Shown here piece after piece: positions 10,142 to 21,766 of a DNA stretch of 64,000 nt. A program made the translations under genes and the position numbers. The notes below the pieces were generated by a model, which did no database searches, had not been told where the DNA came from, and saw only the letters and a program-made list of their open reading frames with translations. How positions within the stretch are numbered: the first letter of the stretch is position 1; the number at the start of each line of letters is the position of its first letter. This DNA comes from Acestrorhynchus altus. Lineage: Eukaryota > Chordata > Actinopteri > Characiformes > Acestrorhynchidae. The stretch is from contig CM067503.1 in the NCBI GenBank assembly GCA_034509495.1, positions 16,483,266 to 16,547,265 of the forward strand. The letters run 5' to 3'.

Positions 10142-12870
10142 CTTGGTGCAGGTAATTTCTTTTTTTATGGTGAGTAAGCCATTGTTTGGATATAATGTTG
10201 GCATGTGGTGGATTAATTAGACAATAAGGTGGAGGTAATGGTATCCAACTTGATGTACAGAATGCAAAAGAAGTGTGTAATTTCAAACCTTGGTGATTCA
10301 GTATTTTGTGAGTGTCAATATGGAGCTGATGTGATCTTCTCCAATAATGAGTCTTCTGTTTTGATTTGGATTTATAATACTTGTTTGACTTTATCCTGTG
10401 TTAGAAACTTAGTGTAGTGTATTGATGTTTTAGAAAAGGTAAATCCTAATGACTTAGTCACATCAATGGCTAATACATTATAAACTCCCAAGATCCGCAC
10501 TTTGTGAAGTAACCTACACACGATACACAGATTACAAGACTTACTCTATCTAACCATCATGGTCTGGTGAATTATCAGCAAGGAATGACAGCTCGGAAAA
10601 CTCACATGGGAGAGAGATGTTATGGTTTCAGGATTTTCTTCCAGACAAGCCAGTTCACATCTGATTCCACTTCATCGGTTGGTCTCAGTCTTTGAACAGT
10701 TGTTCTGCTGGCATGAAACGGATGAGCTTTGTGTCCAGAATACTGTGTTTTTAAGGTTTTGTTTGTCCTGGAAATGTTACAAAGTGCTTCACAGCTATTG
10801 GAAAAGATGTTAAGAGCCAATTGATGTATATTTAATATAGGAATATGAAGCACTTCAAACCAAAGCACTTCTTGAGACATTTGAATGCGATATCAATGAT
10901 ACATCCAACAAAAGAGATCCTACTCACCCAGAGAGAGCAAAGCCAATTATGCTGCTCTGGACCCCGGCCTCCAACTGCATGCATGCCCTTGTTTAAATTA
11001 ACATGAGAGTCCTTTAAAGTTTTAAATGTTTCTCACATGCATTTTCCATTGCAGTTATTATGGCAAATTGAGAGACAATCTCTGTTCTAATTTGCATTTA
11101 ACGGCATGGCTTATTTCACATATAGCTACAGTGAAGTCTGGCCTTAAACAATGAAGTCAAGCTTAGTCAAGGCTTTTGGGTCTTACAGCAACTATCGGTG
11201 TTATCTGCACCTCTCAGAGGAGTATTACTGCTTGTAAAACATGAAAAGTGAAGGTTAAGAACACAATGAGGAGATTAGCATCAGCTCTTATCTCTAAGCC
11301 ATCCTGTAGGCATTGCTTGGCGTGTTTATACGCAGCCATATCAGATAATTGAGAAGTTCTGCTCTGTTGGAACACTTTCAGCCTCTGGTGCTACCGGTCA
11401 CACGTATTACTCTTGCTGTGGATGAGGGCAGGTTGACCCTGAAGGTGTGAAGTCTTTGAGTCGTGATAACGGAAAAACAGCCTTTACAGTATTTTTTTTT
11501 TTATGTCATGCAATCATGTGCCATCTATTTACAGTAAATGCTTATGGGAACAATGTGACCAGAAAATGTTCTGCACCTCCCTTCCTCCTGCAAGTTTCAG
11601 AACAGCAGTAACCTGGAGCCTAATTCACATCCACGGATCTTTCTGGTCGAAAAATAATTTTCCTGTTCAGCTGAGTGTGAATTCTTCAAAGAGATGGAGA
11701 GGATATTGTCACTTTGTCAAGCCAAATTCACCATTAAACCATGGTATAGCATGAACATGGGATTCTAACTTCCAACTTAAGACTGTACTGCATCGCTCCC
11801 TTAAAGGGCCCAGCTCTGAAATTCTTCTAGCTATAGCAAAGAACAAGCTACCATAGTAGTCAATGTTGAATCTGCTGTTTTTGTGATGTCAAAAATATTG
11901 TCTGTTCAACCTACAAAAGTAGCCTTGATGTTTTAATTAGTGTCTTCAGATCATATTGGAACAGGTTATGTACATATATCAGTCTTAAAGTTATAGGGGA
12001 TATAAATAGAAAATTAACTCCGAAAGTGGACCCAGATGTGGAAAAACAAAACAAAGAAAGATGTATCAAATGAGCCCTTTAAACTTGAAGTTGTTCCCCA
12101 AAGTCAAGCAAATGAAGCAATAAACGATGAGTTTTCTTCTCTTTACCTAATTTAGTAGCTAACTCTCACGAGGATACTCAGTTTTCCAACAGCTGTGGTG
12201 CTGCTAAGATCGGTTGCCGAAAATCACATTAGACTTTGATTACGTTCCAATTTGACCCCAAAAGCCTCAGCTCTTAATTACATTACGTGGGCTGGAAATC
12301 AAAGCCCTATTGTCTTGGCAACCTTTTGAAGAAAAAATTGCAACTCTGTGGAATAGCAAAAGATTGGAGATGATAAATAAAAAATTAACGACAACAATCA
12401 GTTAAAAGCAGAGCTATTTATTACAACTTGTTGTTTGCAACAAAAGAGAAACAAAGAGGCATTGACTTCCTAAAGAAAAACAACAAAGACAGGGAGTGAA
12501 GAGGGTGTGATACTCATTAGACTGAATAATTAGACACTCATTTTCACACAATCACCAACCTTTTCTTTTTGATTCCTATTTTTGTGCCATACAAGAACAA
12601 AAACAGGGCATTGTTGTTGTCGAATGCAGAGTGTGGGTAATTAAATCTTGTGGCAGGTCTCCCTCTAAACATTGATCTTTTTTGTTTTCCAAAGATAGAA
12701 TGCACAACGTTGTTATGGTGCTACTTCCACCATGATGGTTGTCTGCTAGTTGCAAAACAGTGTCTACACTCAGTCCACACAGCCTATAGTGTCGTCTATA
12801 TACATATTGCTACATTACCATATGATTCACCATGACAGCTCATTGGAAACTTTGTTCTGAAACCAGTTAT
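10142..12870. other. non-coding stretch, part of it possibly conserved
   Basis: No exon or clear mobile element was identified. Sequence around 10980-11460 and 12180-12350 is less repetitive and of balanced composition ('ctttgattacgttcc', 'cattacgtgggctgg'). That is the texture of conserved non-coding DNA, but conservation cannot be judged here. A block at 11800-12000 may be a degenerate dispersed repeat. Confidence 0.4.
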
Positions 12871-12879
12871 TAATGTATA

Positions 12880-13230
12880 GTGGGCCTTTTCTTTTATTCT
12901 GTGGATTTCCACAAGATTTTGGAGCACATCTGTGGGAATGTGAGAAGTTAGAAACTGTTGAATGAAAAGGCCTGGCTCATAATCTATGTTCCAATTATTC
13001 CCAGTTTCTCCACACCAAACTCATCAAACCATATTTTTATGGATCTCACTTTGTGCACATTGGTATTGTCAAGATGCAGAAAACCTTCATTCTTTCTCTA
13101 CCAAACTTTACTGTGAATATTATGCAATCCGGTATCCAGCATTCTCCTGGAATCAACCAAACCCAGACTCAACTCATCCATCACACTGCCAGACAGTTGA
13201 GCTTGATTTATTGCACTGGTGAACACATAT
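12880..13230 (-). pseudogene. Tc1-like transposase remnant
   Basis: On the minus strand, the DNA below 13062 reads 'VHKVRSIKIWFDEFGVEKL', matching the C-terminal part of a Tc1-like DDE transposase between the second catalytic D and the catalytic E. The segment with the expected PDLNPIE motif is lost. The block 'ggcctggctcat' and the flanks recur at about 30200, so the two are the same family. No inverted repeats are left. It is a dead copy. Confidence 0.65.
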
Positions 13231-13239
13231 CCACAAAAG

Positions 13240-14750
13240 AGAAGCTTTATTGTTGTATAAACAAAATCTGAAATGTATCTACTTACCCCAAGAAATGTGT
13301 ACATTTTCATGATTTGCAGACACTTATTATTCATATATAACAATTCAACTTTAGGTTATGGAAAAAATCGTTGGGATTAGTGTAAGGATTAGGTTGAAAA
13401 GATAAAATGGCACTTATACTGTTATATTCTCTGTCCAAACTGTTTGATTTATGAATGTCTGAGTTGTGTTACTGAGTTATGTCTATGCAAGAGGGTCAAG
13501 CTAAAGTTGTACTACATCTGAAATATTATTTTAGACATGTGCACAAATTCCTCTAGAGACCAGACTGGTGTACAAGCTGTGGAATTTGTTCAGTCTTGTT
13601 GAATACACAATGTTGTTTGCTGGACAGAGAATCAGTTCTTATTGTTGTTTCTATTAAAATGCATTGAAAGTATTAGAAATAGGGAAGAGTAGGAACTATT
13701 TACATATTTCATAATCATTTACCCTATCGTTTTTGGCACATTCTGTATTTTTAAATGCTTGCTTATCACAATACCGCGATATATATTTGACTAATTATCA
13801 TACTAGGTTATCGCACCCCTACCAGTGTCCACTGCAGTATTGACATCTTTCTCTGGCTAAACTTCTGTCCACTCCTCCACTGCTGAATGGCATCTCATTA
13901 CAAATCCCCCTCAGCTTGCTTTATTTAGCTGGGGCTCAGCTCTCCCCATTATGGCCTTATCGCCTAAGAATCACGATAAAAGGTCATTTCATTCAATCTG
14001 CTGCCGGCGCACAGGCACGGTCATTAGTCTTAGGGGAATGTTTTTATACGCTGGTGAATTATGAGAACACATTGCCCCCTGCACATGCCGTTCCGACCTT
14101 GACGTTGTTCAGAATAAATGTTTATCAAGAACACGCTCTTGTTCAGTTTTGTCTCGTTCCCTCTCTCTTACTCGCTCACACAAGCAGCCAGCCTGCTACC
14201 TCAACAATGAAAGTGTCTTCTTAATGGGCATTCATCTCTAGCAATGGCTTGTGAAGACAGAAGGACCTCAAGCGTGCGCCGTCTCCTCGGTTTCTGCTAA
14301 TCATCTGTCTTAAACCAGTCCAGGTGTTTGTAAACGTACTCACAATCTTTCATAGCAGATGACTTCTGAAGGCTGTAAACAGCAGAGCTGTAGATGGAGC
14401 ACGTGCATGATATTGTCTGGCCTCAAAAGCACCTGCCATCCACAAGGGAATAATAAGCGCAGTCAGGCCGGATGAATTCAGGCCTTGAGAAAGCTCAGCT
14501 TGGAGAATGATAATGAGAGGGATAATACCACAGTAATTGACTTCCTGCAGGAGTTCTCAGTCTGACAAACCCACTGGGTGCTTTTTCACCATTATTTCAG
14601 CTTTCTTTTATATATATATATTTTCTGCTTCCCGTGGTCGAGCTCAGAACATCTTCAGAAAGAAGGGTTTGGTGTGATTTTTTTTACAATAAAACCAAGG
14701 ATCACTAAGACCTATAACTGCCTGCATTTATCTCTCTCTCTAATTAAAGT
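13240..14750. other. non-coding stretch with candidate conserved element
   Basis: No gene was seen. The part at 13860-14520 is notably non-repetitive and more GC-balanced. It includes several CATTA/TAAT cores and 'gtcattagtcttagggg', so it is a candidate regulatory element in the gene-poor DNA downstream of the Acl4-like gene. There is no direct evidence of function. Confidence 0.35.
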
Positions 14751-14756
14751 GATTTA

Positions 14757-15080
14757 ATGTTATACACCGCTTGGCCGTAACATTAAAACAACCTCTTTAT
14801 TTCTATACTAATTTAATTTTATCCATTTTATCAGCTCCTCTCACCATATAGGAGCATTTTGAAGTTCTATAATTACAGACAGTGATCCATCTGTTTCTCT
14901 GCATACTTTATTAGCCTCCCTTCACCCCGACCTACAGTGGTCAGGACTCCACAGGACCAGGAGCAGGTATTATGTGGGTGGTGAGTCATTCTACACAGTA
15001 CTGCAGTGACCCTGATATGGTGGTGGTGTGTTAGTTTGTGCTGCACTGATGTAGAACCTTCTCTAGAAGAGAAGTGCTTC
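14757..15080. repeat. dispersed Tc1-related MITE-like repeat
   Basis: The left end reads 'tatacaccgcttggccgtaa' then 'cattaaaacaacc'. The reverse complement of the end of the copy at 20043 gives a related terminus ('taatgttgtggctgattgg' on the plus strand). The internal landmarks are 'gcatactttattagcc', 'cctacagtggtcaggac', 'gggtggtgagtcattc' and 'gatatggtggtggtgtgtta'. The last two are shared with 45635-45680. The family is known to me as abundant in ostariophysan genomes (from memory). Confidence 0.65.
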
Positions 15081-15309
15081 AAATCATGTTCACTTGTTGA
15101 CTCGGTGAAGAAATTAGACTGTTTTTGGTGGATTAGCTGGGTTTATCAGGTGCCTAGTTGAGCACACAGACTATGTTTAATTTAAAAGAACTGATTATTA
15201 TTATGACCGTCATTACCATTACAAACACAATCACAATTGTATTAATTATATCAATGCACCTGAGAATAGCAGCAGATGTGGTGGTATGGCAACATTTTAT
15301 CAATAACTT

Positions 15310-15450
15310 ATAAGTAGTTTGACCAGAGGACCAGAGTCCCTGTTCCTCCCAAGGTTTCTTCCTCCAGCTTTGGGGGAGTTTTTCCTGGTCACTCTTGGCT
15401 TTCTCACTGAGGAATTTATGTTTAATTTGTTGTTGATCTTTCATTTGCTT
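15310..15450 (+). repeat. dispersed repeat fragment (SINE/LINE 3'-end type)
   Basis: The block 'cccaaggtttcttcctccag' followed by 'gggggagtttttcctggtca' is a very common ostariophysan dispersed repeat. Only a part is present. Family identity is from memory. Confidence 0.55.
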
Positions 15451-16140
15451 CATCGTCTGCATCTGGGTATTAATCTGGCCCAAAGTGTGTCGCCATACCA
15501 TTACACCCCCACCCACAGCCTGGACTCTTGATACAAGGCAGGCTGAGTTCATGAATTTATGCTAATTTTCCAGTTTTCAACTGTCCAGTTTTGGGGATCC
15601 TGTGCCTACTTAAGTCTCAGCTTGCTGTTCTTAGCTGAAAAAAGTGGAACCTGATGTGGTGGTCTGCTGTTGTGGTCCATTTGCCTTGAGATTTGGATGC
15701 ACTGTGGATTCTGCTCAATAGAACTGTACAAAGTTATCCGAGATACTGTAGCCTTTCTGTCAGAATACGTCATGTTCCATTCTGCTGTTGGCTGAATTGG
15801 TGCTCTACAAAAAAACAAAATGGTTCATATGAGTCCTGGAACTGCTATGTGTAATTTGCTGTTTCCCCCCCAACTCCACTCCAGTCATGAATGAGCTTTG
15901 TAATTTTGTAGTAAATTAACTCTGAGACTTACAGCACAGCACTAGATACAATAGAGAAGCTGATATTGGCAATCACTGATGTGCACGGTACGGTGTACGG
16001 CACTTTTTCTTGCTATCTGTTCAAAACCAAAACAGGAACAATGACTCAACAGCATGAGATTTCATCAGATATTCTCAAGATATCAACATACGATTATTAT
16101 TAACTTCATGCACACCACTGAGAGGAACAAGACAAGGTTG
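15451..16140. other. non-coding stretch
   Basis: No exon, RNA gene or recognisable repeat was seen. It lies downstream of the 3' end of the Acl4-like gene. Confidence 0.45.
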
Positions 16141-16161
16141 GCATTTGACTTAAAAGTCATT

Positions 16162-16167
16162 TTTAAT
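16162..16167 (-). promoter_or_regulatory. candidate polyadenylation hexamer (ATTAAA) of the Acl4-like gene
   Basis: Read on the minus strand this is ATTAAA, about 555 bases beyond the stop codon at 16722. It is the first plausible variant signal I noticed. No canonical AATAAA was found on this strand between 16150 and 16721. A downstream GU-rich element is not obvious. Confidence 0.25.
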
Positions 16168-16721
16168 CCCTAATGACATTTCCTTCTTATTACATACAGC
16201 CCACAGCAATCATATTTATAATATGATTATAAAACACACAGAGAGGGTGGGGGAGAGGGACCATAATTGAAACGCTCAAAGGTCTGGAGCAAAGTGTCAT
16301 ATAAACATTCAAATGCTTTCAGCAGCGGACTGTCGTTAAGGCTGTGTTCTTGTCTTTTCTTGTCTTGTCTTGTCACAGTCACAGGAGGCAACATATGAAC
16401 TGTGAATTCTGGTACAAAGGATAAAAGGCACTAGTTTTGGCCAACAAAACAAACATTAAGACACTGACTACTAGTTGATACTGAAAAAGCAAACAACAGG
16501 AAGTACAAGAGATAGAAGAATGCAGAAGATGATCGTGCCCTGCAGTGGGGTTAAGCTCTGCTGCCTGTTTGTAAAATAATACCTTTCAGCACAGGATAAT
16601 AGTGTAGTCATTTGACAAATGGACTTTCGGTACTTGTACTCCTTGAATTGAGGCCCTAGCAATAAGAAAAACAAACCAAAATAGAGAACAAAGAAAAAAG
16701 GTAAGGTAAAGAAGGATGCAA

Positions 16722-16910
16722 TCAGTGCTCCATGGCTTCATCCTCCTCTTCATCCTCACTGCTCTGAATGAAATCATCTCCAATGTCATCTATAGAGGGT
16801 CCAGCTTCATCATCATCATCCTCAGCCACCAGCTCTCCTCCAAGTTCTCCCAGCAGCTGCTCTGTATGCTCCAACATGGGTGGGTCCTCGCAGTGCAACT
16901 TCACATAGAG
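16722..16910 (-). CDS. Acl4-like TPR protein, last coding exon (C-terminus and stop)
   Basis: This terminal exon encodes 62 residues and a TGA stop. It starts 'LYVKLHCEDPPMLEHTEQLL' and runs into a strongly acidic tail ('AEDDDDEAG', 'SSEDEEEDEAMEH'). The acceptor is a good pyrimidine tract, 'cttttctgtgtcacag', ending at 16911. The frame is phase 0 and joins the exon ending at 45242 ('LTKAKK'), giving a continuous helix-turn-helix in TPR style. This matches the C-terminal end of Acl4-type proteins. Those are dedicated chaperones that bind newly made ribosomal protein uL4 (Rpl4) and escort it to nuclear pre-60S particles; the acidic tail fits binding of a basic ribosomal protein. The open frame continues upstream into intron sequence, but that part ('VSVSQ' and before) is not coding. 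The exon call is strong; the family name is from recognition only. Confidence 0.82.
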   Translation of the reverse strand, partial: LYVKLHCEDPPMLEHTEQLLGELGGELVAEDDDDEAGPSIDDIGDDFIQSSEDEEEDEAMEH

Positions 16911-17049
16911 CTGTGACACAGAAAAGGTGATGAAGATGGAGAAAATTAGTAGAACTGTTAGTCTCTGTGTGCGGAAATCATCACACACTTGCCTCAAACC
17001 AAGTAATATTTCAGTTAATTTACTTGTTTGTGTGGTAACAAATGTTGTC

Positions 17050-17265
17050 ACCAGAGATGTTGACAAGTCACAGTCAGAATCTAACACTGAGACACTGGAG
17101 TCTTGTGAGAGTCCAAGTTGAGTTTCTGGGATGTGAGTCAGAGAGAAATCTTAAGACTGAGTCTGGAGTCTCAAGGATATAAGTCTCGGTCAAGTTTCTA
17201 GTCTAGTCTTGAGTCTCTGGAGTACAAGTCTAAGTCAAGTCTCAAATCTTTGGATTGAAACTAGG
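17050..17265 (+). repeat. degenerate minisatellite, 'caagtctc/gagtctc' units
   Basis: Irregular repeats are built from 'gagtct', 'caagtc', 'tcaagt' and 'agtctc' words ('gtcttgagtctctgg', 'caagtctaagtcaagtctc'). The word set is the same as in the much longer array at 57640-58245. There is no coding meaning. Confidence 0.7.
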
Positions 17266-18486
17266 ACTACATTTTCTATCAATTAATCCATCGATTAGTC
17301 AACTAAACAACTAGTTTTCCTTCAAAAAGCTAAAACATTGGATGCAGTTCATATCTACAGAGTGTAGATGTAAGTGTTAACGAGCGCTACACAGTAATAC
17401 TACATGGTATAGACTATATACTTCAAATAGTGTGGGTTTCGCAGGTTAGCACACAAATTATGAAGCCATTTTACTAACAGGAAGTTAGCCAACATACTTC
17501 ACTGTATGTTTTCCTGCTCCTGTCGCTGCTGCACTTGCATCGTTACGTATCTATCTTTTTTAATGTGGATATCCATCACAACCAAACAAAAAAAACAACT
17601 GGTTCACACATGGACATTTAAGTCTACTAACAATCACAGTTTTATCAATGTCACACACTACTAGCTATTAATAACTGGTACAACCCTATAATTTCTTTTG
17701 GTAAACTACTATGTTAAGGCCATGACCTTTAATGAAACATTCTCCTTTCATCTGCTATCAGCACTGTCTCCAGTCACATCCTACCTCCTACAGTGAGACA
17801 GATCACGTACAATTTGGTTGGAGGTGCTGCTGCTATTTTACAACCTGCAATGTGCACTACATGAGGGAGAGGGGGTGATTTGTGACTTCAAGTTCTAGTT
17901 GTCTGTAGTCACTGCTGGCTGCTACTACACCAATGCCAGAAAGAGAGCTGTGATTTGTGGAGAGACCTTAAATCGCCAGTAAAAAAAAATCACAGAATTA
18001 CAGCAAAAACTATTTTGGCTCATTTTCACCCTCTGAAAATATTTGCTTGGTATTAAAGGCTTCTTAAGTATACATGTGTTTGGGGGGAAAAACCTGATCT
18101 GTTATTAACTTGCACAAAAAAAGACGCATTCAGTGTGTAAAAGCATTTCATGTGCATAAACTGAAATTAAGCAGGGACGGGCAGCATTTCAGTAGGCTAA
18201 AAAATGCACCAGCACAATCTCCTTCTATCACACACTGACACACTTCTGCTTCTCTGCACTTCCTTTTTCTCATTCTCTTTCTATCACAGAGTTGCCATTG
18301 GTGCAGAGGAGTTGGCAAATTCCACAAATTAGCCACTACTTCCCCAGCACAAATGAATTGGGTTCCGCATCAGCTGGAAAGTGCATAGTAAGTGACTGAG
18401 CTCCTGCCAAAAGAGAGTGAATTCATTTCCTCCCTTTAGTGTCTCCTCCCTTATCACTGTAAAATATACCCTGGAAGCATTTGATA

Positions 18487-18503
18487 AAAAAAAAAAAAAA
18501 AAA
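18487..18503 (+). repeat. poly(A) tract
   Basis: About 17 A form a run, possibly the tail of a degraded retroposon. No target-site duplication was recognised. Confidence 0.7.
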
Positions 18504-18963
18504 GCAATTCTCAAAGAGACTACAATACAACTTATCACCCCAGACTCCTTCTCCTTAGTTTGTGAAGAAAAAAAAAACACTGAGATGATGACTATTCCTC
18601 TTTGAGCCCTGACACGTTCATATTAAAGGGACATAAGATACAGATTTGAAATCTTTTCACTGAAGACTGCATTAATGACAAATTTGGTCTGTGTGTTACC
18701 ATCACATTAAAAGAGCATGTCCCACCATAAAAATTAAAAGAAAAGGAAGAACATTACAAGATAAAATATTTCTAAATATTGTACCTGTTTCAAGCCATTT
18801 GATCTAATATGCTCGTTCTGAACATTTCTGCATGATTAAACCATGATGATGTAAATAAAGTCATGCAAAGTGGATTGATGTGAAACTTTTCACATCATTC
18901 CACAGATTTGTTCAGGGTGATGGGGACAGGAAAAAAAATATCTGACAGAAATATTTACAAACA

Positions 18964-19012
18964 TTTATAGAAGCCTTAATAGCAATTCCCTTGCGATTAA
19001 GGCTTCTATAAA
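18964..19012. repeat. near-perfect hairpin (inverted repeat)
   Basis: The left arm 'tttatagaagccttaat' pairs perfectly with the right arm 'attaaggcttctataaa'. The inner bases agcaa/ttgcg extend the stem by five positions with one mismatch, leaving a 5-base loop. The stem is 22 bp in total. It may be a tiny MITE-like foldback or a structured RNA. No TA target duplication is evident. Confidence 0.8.
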
Positions 19013-19279
19013 CAAAGACATAGGAAAAAAAAAAACTTCAATTGATCAAAGTTTCTTTTAACATTTAAAAGATTCTTAGTCCTCACACATTTTATGGTCA
19101 AAACATCATTTTTTTGACAGTTTTGGGGCCAAGTTCAAGCCTAAAACATTTTTAATATGTTAATTGTGGAGAAGAACAGGGCAATATTGCTCTAAACAGA
19201 CCCCAAATTATCACGCTTCTTTCACATCTCACTTTTATACCACACATTTTTCACACAAGTTTGAATAGAACGTAAAATT

Positions 19280-19560
19280 GACATCGCCTGGCATTACTCT
19301 AGTTGGATCATCCATTATGGATGTCTCGTACATGCTCAACTGAATGCTCTAACAATAATATTACCCTTAACTTTATGCTTGTATCAACCATAAAGCATAA
19401 CTTTAACCTTAACCTAAACCATAAATCCAGCCATAAATGTAACCCCAAGGGGTAAGAAGCTAGGGTTAGGTGTAGGGTTCCATTCAACAGACAATTATAT
19501 ACATTCAACCTAGAGTTTAGTGGCATTTAACTGTTAATTGAACATTGACAAGGAATGGAT
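19280..19560. repeat. MITE-like repeat, related to 34530-34860
   Basis: The core is rich in 'taacct/aggtta' words ('aaccttaacctaaacc', 'gctagggttaggtgtaggg') and is followed by 'ttccattcaacagacaat' and 'ttaactgttaattgaacatt'. The copy at 34530-34860 has the same arrangement ('gatgtaggattaagttccac', 'acaattaacattcaattaac'). Family and termini are undefined. Confidence 0.45.
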
Positions 19561-19729
19561 CATGTGTTACCAAAACATTCATGATCTTGATCTCCAGTAG
19601 CATCTGTTAATAGGATGTACATATTGGGCAGAGAGTGAACTGTCAGCTCTAAACTGATGTGTTGAAAGCAGGAAAAATGGTCAAGCCTTGATATGAATTT
19701 TGACAAACATCAAATTGTAATGGCTAGAT

Positions 19730-20043
19730 CATTGGGTCAGTGCTTAAGGGGTCATTCCAGCATGCACTGGTCAGTACATACCATCAGTGCTTCAAGAACG
19801 AAACCATCTGTGAAAAAGCGACAGAGGCTTGGCCCCCTTAGACTGATGTGCTCCATGGAGGCTCCATCTCACAACTGACAGGACCTAAATGATCTGCTGC
19901 TAATATTGTGGTTCCAGATACCTCAGAACAACTTCTGAGGTCTTGTGGAGTTTATGCCAGGATTAGTCAGTCCTACTGTGGTGGCACAAGGCATCTACTC
20001 AATATTAGCCAGATGGTGTTAATGTTGTGGCTGATTGGTATAC
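19730..20043 (+). pseudogene. Tc1-like element, 3' end with decayed transposase C-terminus
   Basis: This plus-strand remnant contains 'MEAPSHN' and then 'DLNDLLLILWFQIP' after a stop, matching the C-terminal end of a DD34E-type Tc1-like transposase. It is followed by 'gttaatgttgtggctgattg' at the 3' terminus. Several stops and shifts show it is dead. The terminus is related to the start of the repeat at 14757. Confidence 0.65.
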
Positions 20044-20233
20044 TTGCATTGCAGATTTGATGCCAGTGGTTCCAACACCACAAGAAATATTACAATGATC
20101 AGAGCTGATGCATTTTTCTACATCACAAATTTTCAAATAATTCTGAATGATTTAAATTACATCATAACCATGTAATTATGCAGATATTTTGAGTAACCAA
20201 TGCAATTCCCCTTATGATCAAAAGCTCAAGACT

Positions 20234-20400
20234 GCTTTAATGATGGATGGGGCCAGCCACTATTTATGTAGAGAATTAACCAACTGAGCAGCTTGAAGAA
20301 ACACATTCATGGAGTTCATTCATTAGAAGCTGCAGATGATAGTGACCCAAGAGTTGCAGCATTTCACCAGCCCTCATTACCGAGATTAAGTACTAGATAA
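20234..20400 (+). repeat. direct repeat copy A (partner at 24398-24565)
   Basis: The two copies share, in order, 'gctttaa.gatggat', 'cagccac', 'catggag.tcat.tattaga', 'tgacccaa.agttgca' and an identical end 'gagattaagtactagataa'. The spacing is nearly constant over about 167 bases and identity is roughly 70 percent by eye. The pair brackets the nested Tc1 elements. Confidence 0.75.
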
Positions 20401-21550
20401 TCTTCAAGTCCACGGAGAAGTCTCCTTACCACTCAGAGTAACCAGGTCATCACACACACAGATACACTGACACTACAAACAAACACACACAGGTGCAGTG
20501 GGCAGCTTGCTGCCCCTGGATATGGGCTTCAATGCCGCAGGAGCAGTCGCTAAGCAACAGTGAGTGGTGGCAGCCTTAACTGGGCCACTGGGGAGCTCAT
20601 TTAAGGACCAACGAGAAAAGCTCCAGAGAGTCTGAGAGTCCAGGCCGGACTAAAGACTCAACCTTCATAAAACACACACTTGCTCATTCACATACACTTG
20701 TAGCCTCTGTACACACTCAAATAAGGTATATACAATGCATCTAGAAAGTATTCACAGTGCTTCCCTTTTCCTTCCTTCCTTCACTTCTTATGTTACAGCC
20801 TTGTTACAAAATGATTGAATTATTTTTTTCCCCTCAAAATTCTACACACAATACCTAATGATGACAGAGTGAGAAAACTTTGTTTGAAATCTATGCAAGT
20901 TAAAAATAAAAAATAAAAAACATATATAACAAGTACTCACAGCCTTTGCTCAAAACTTTGTTGGAAGCACCTTTGGCAGCATTAACACCCTCAAGCCTTT
21001 TTGAGTATGATGCACAACTTTGGCACAACTGTTTTGGGGAGGTTTCTCCCATTTTTCTTTGCAGAACCTTTAAAGCTCCATCAGACTGAATGGGGGAGCC
21101 TCAGTGCACAGCTATGTTTAGATGTCTCCAGAGACGTTCATTTAGGTTCCAGTCAAGTGGGCTCTGGCTGGGCTACTCAAGGACATTCACAGTGTTATCC
21201 AGAAGCCAGGCCAGTTATCTTGGTTGTGTGCTTAGGGTTGTTTTCCTTTTGGAACATAAACCTTTGTCCCAGTCTGAGGTCCAGTCATCTTTCCCTCGAC
21301 CCTAACCCAGTTCCTGCTGCAGAAAAATATCCCCACATTATGATGCTGCCTCCAACATGATTCACTTCAATTCACATTGGCTAGGTGATGAGAAGTACCT
21401 GTTTGGCTCCAGACAAAACATTTGACACAGACTCCAAAGATTTCAATCTTTGTTTTATCAGACCAGATAATTTTGCTTCTCATGGTCCTTTAGAAGAACT
21501 GTCATGTGCCTTTTATTGAGGAGTGGCTTCTATCTGGTCAGTCTAATATA

Positions 21551-21750
21551 CAGTGGGGAAAATAAGTATTTAGTCAGTCACCAATTGTGGAAGTTCTCCC
21601 ACTTAAAAAGATGAGAGAGGCCGTTAATTGACATCATAGGTAGACCTCAACTATGAGAGACAAAATGTGAAAAAAAAATTGAGAAAATCATTTTGTCTGA
21701 CTTTTAAAGAATTTATTTGCAAATAATGGTGGAAAATAAGTATTTGGTCA
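21551..21750 (+). repeat. left terminal inverted repeat of the Tc1 transposon
   Basis: This 200-bp repeat has transposase-binding-like direct repeats at its outer end (21557-21576) and inner end (21731-21750). It is the near-identical inverse of 22957-23156. Confidence 0.93.
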
Positions 21751-21766
21751 ATAACAAAAGTTCATC

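Noticed and set aside
16911..17087. Upstream part of the frame that ends in the acidic Acl4-like tail
   Set aside because: A clear acceptor lies at 16911, and the preceding residues are intron translation, including minisatellite.
21001..21360. 119-residue plus-strand frame
   Set aside because: Antisense of the older Tc1-like transposase remnant.
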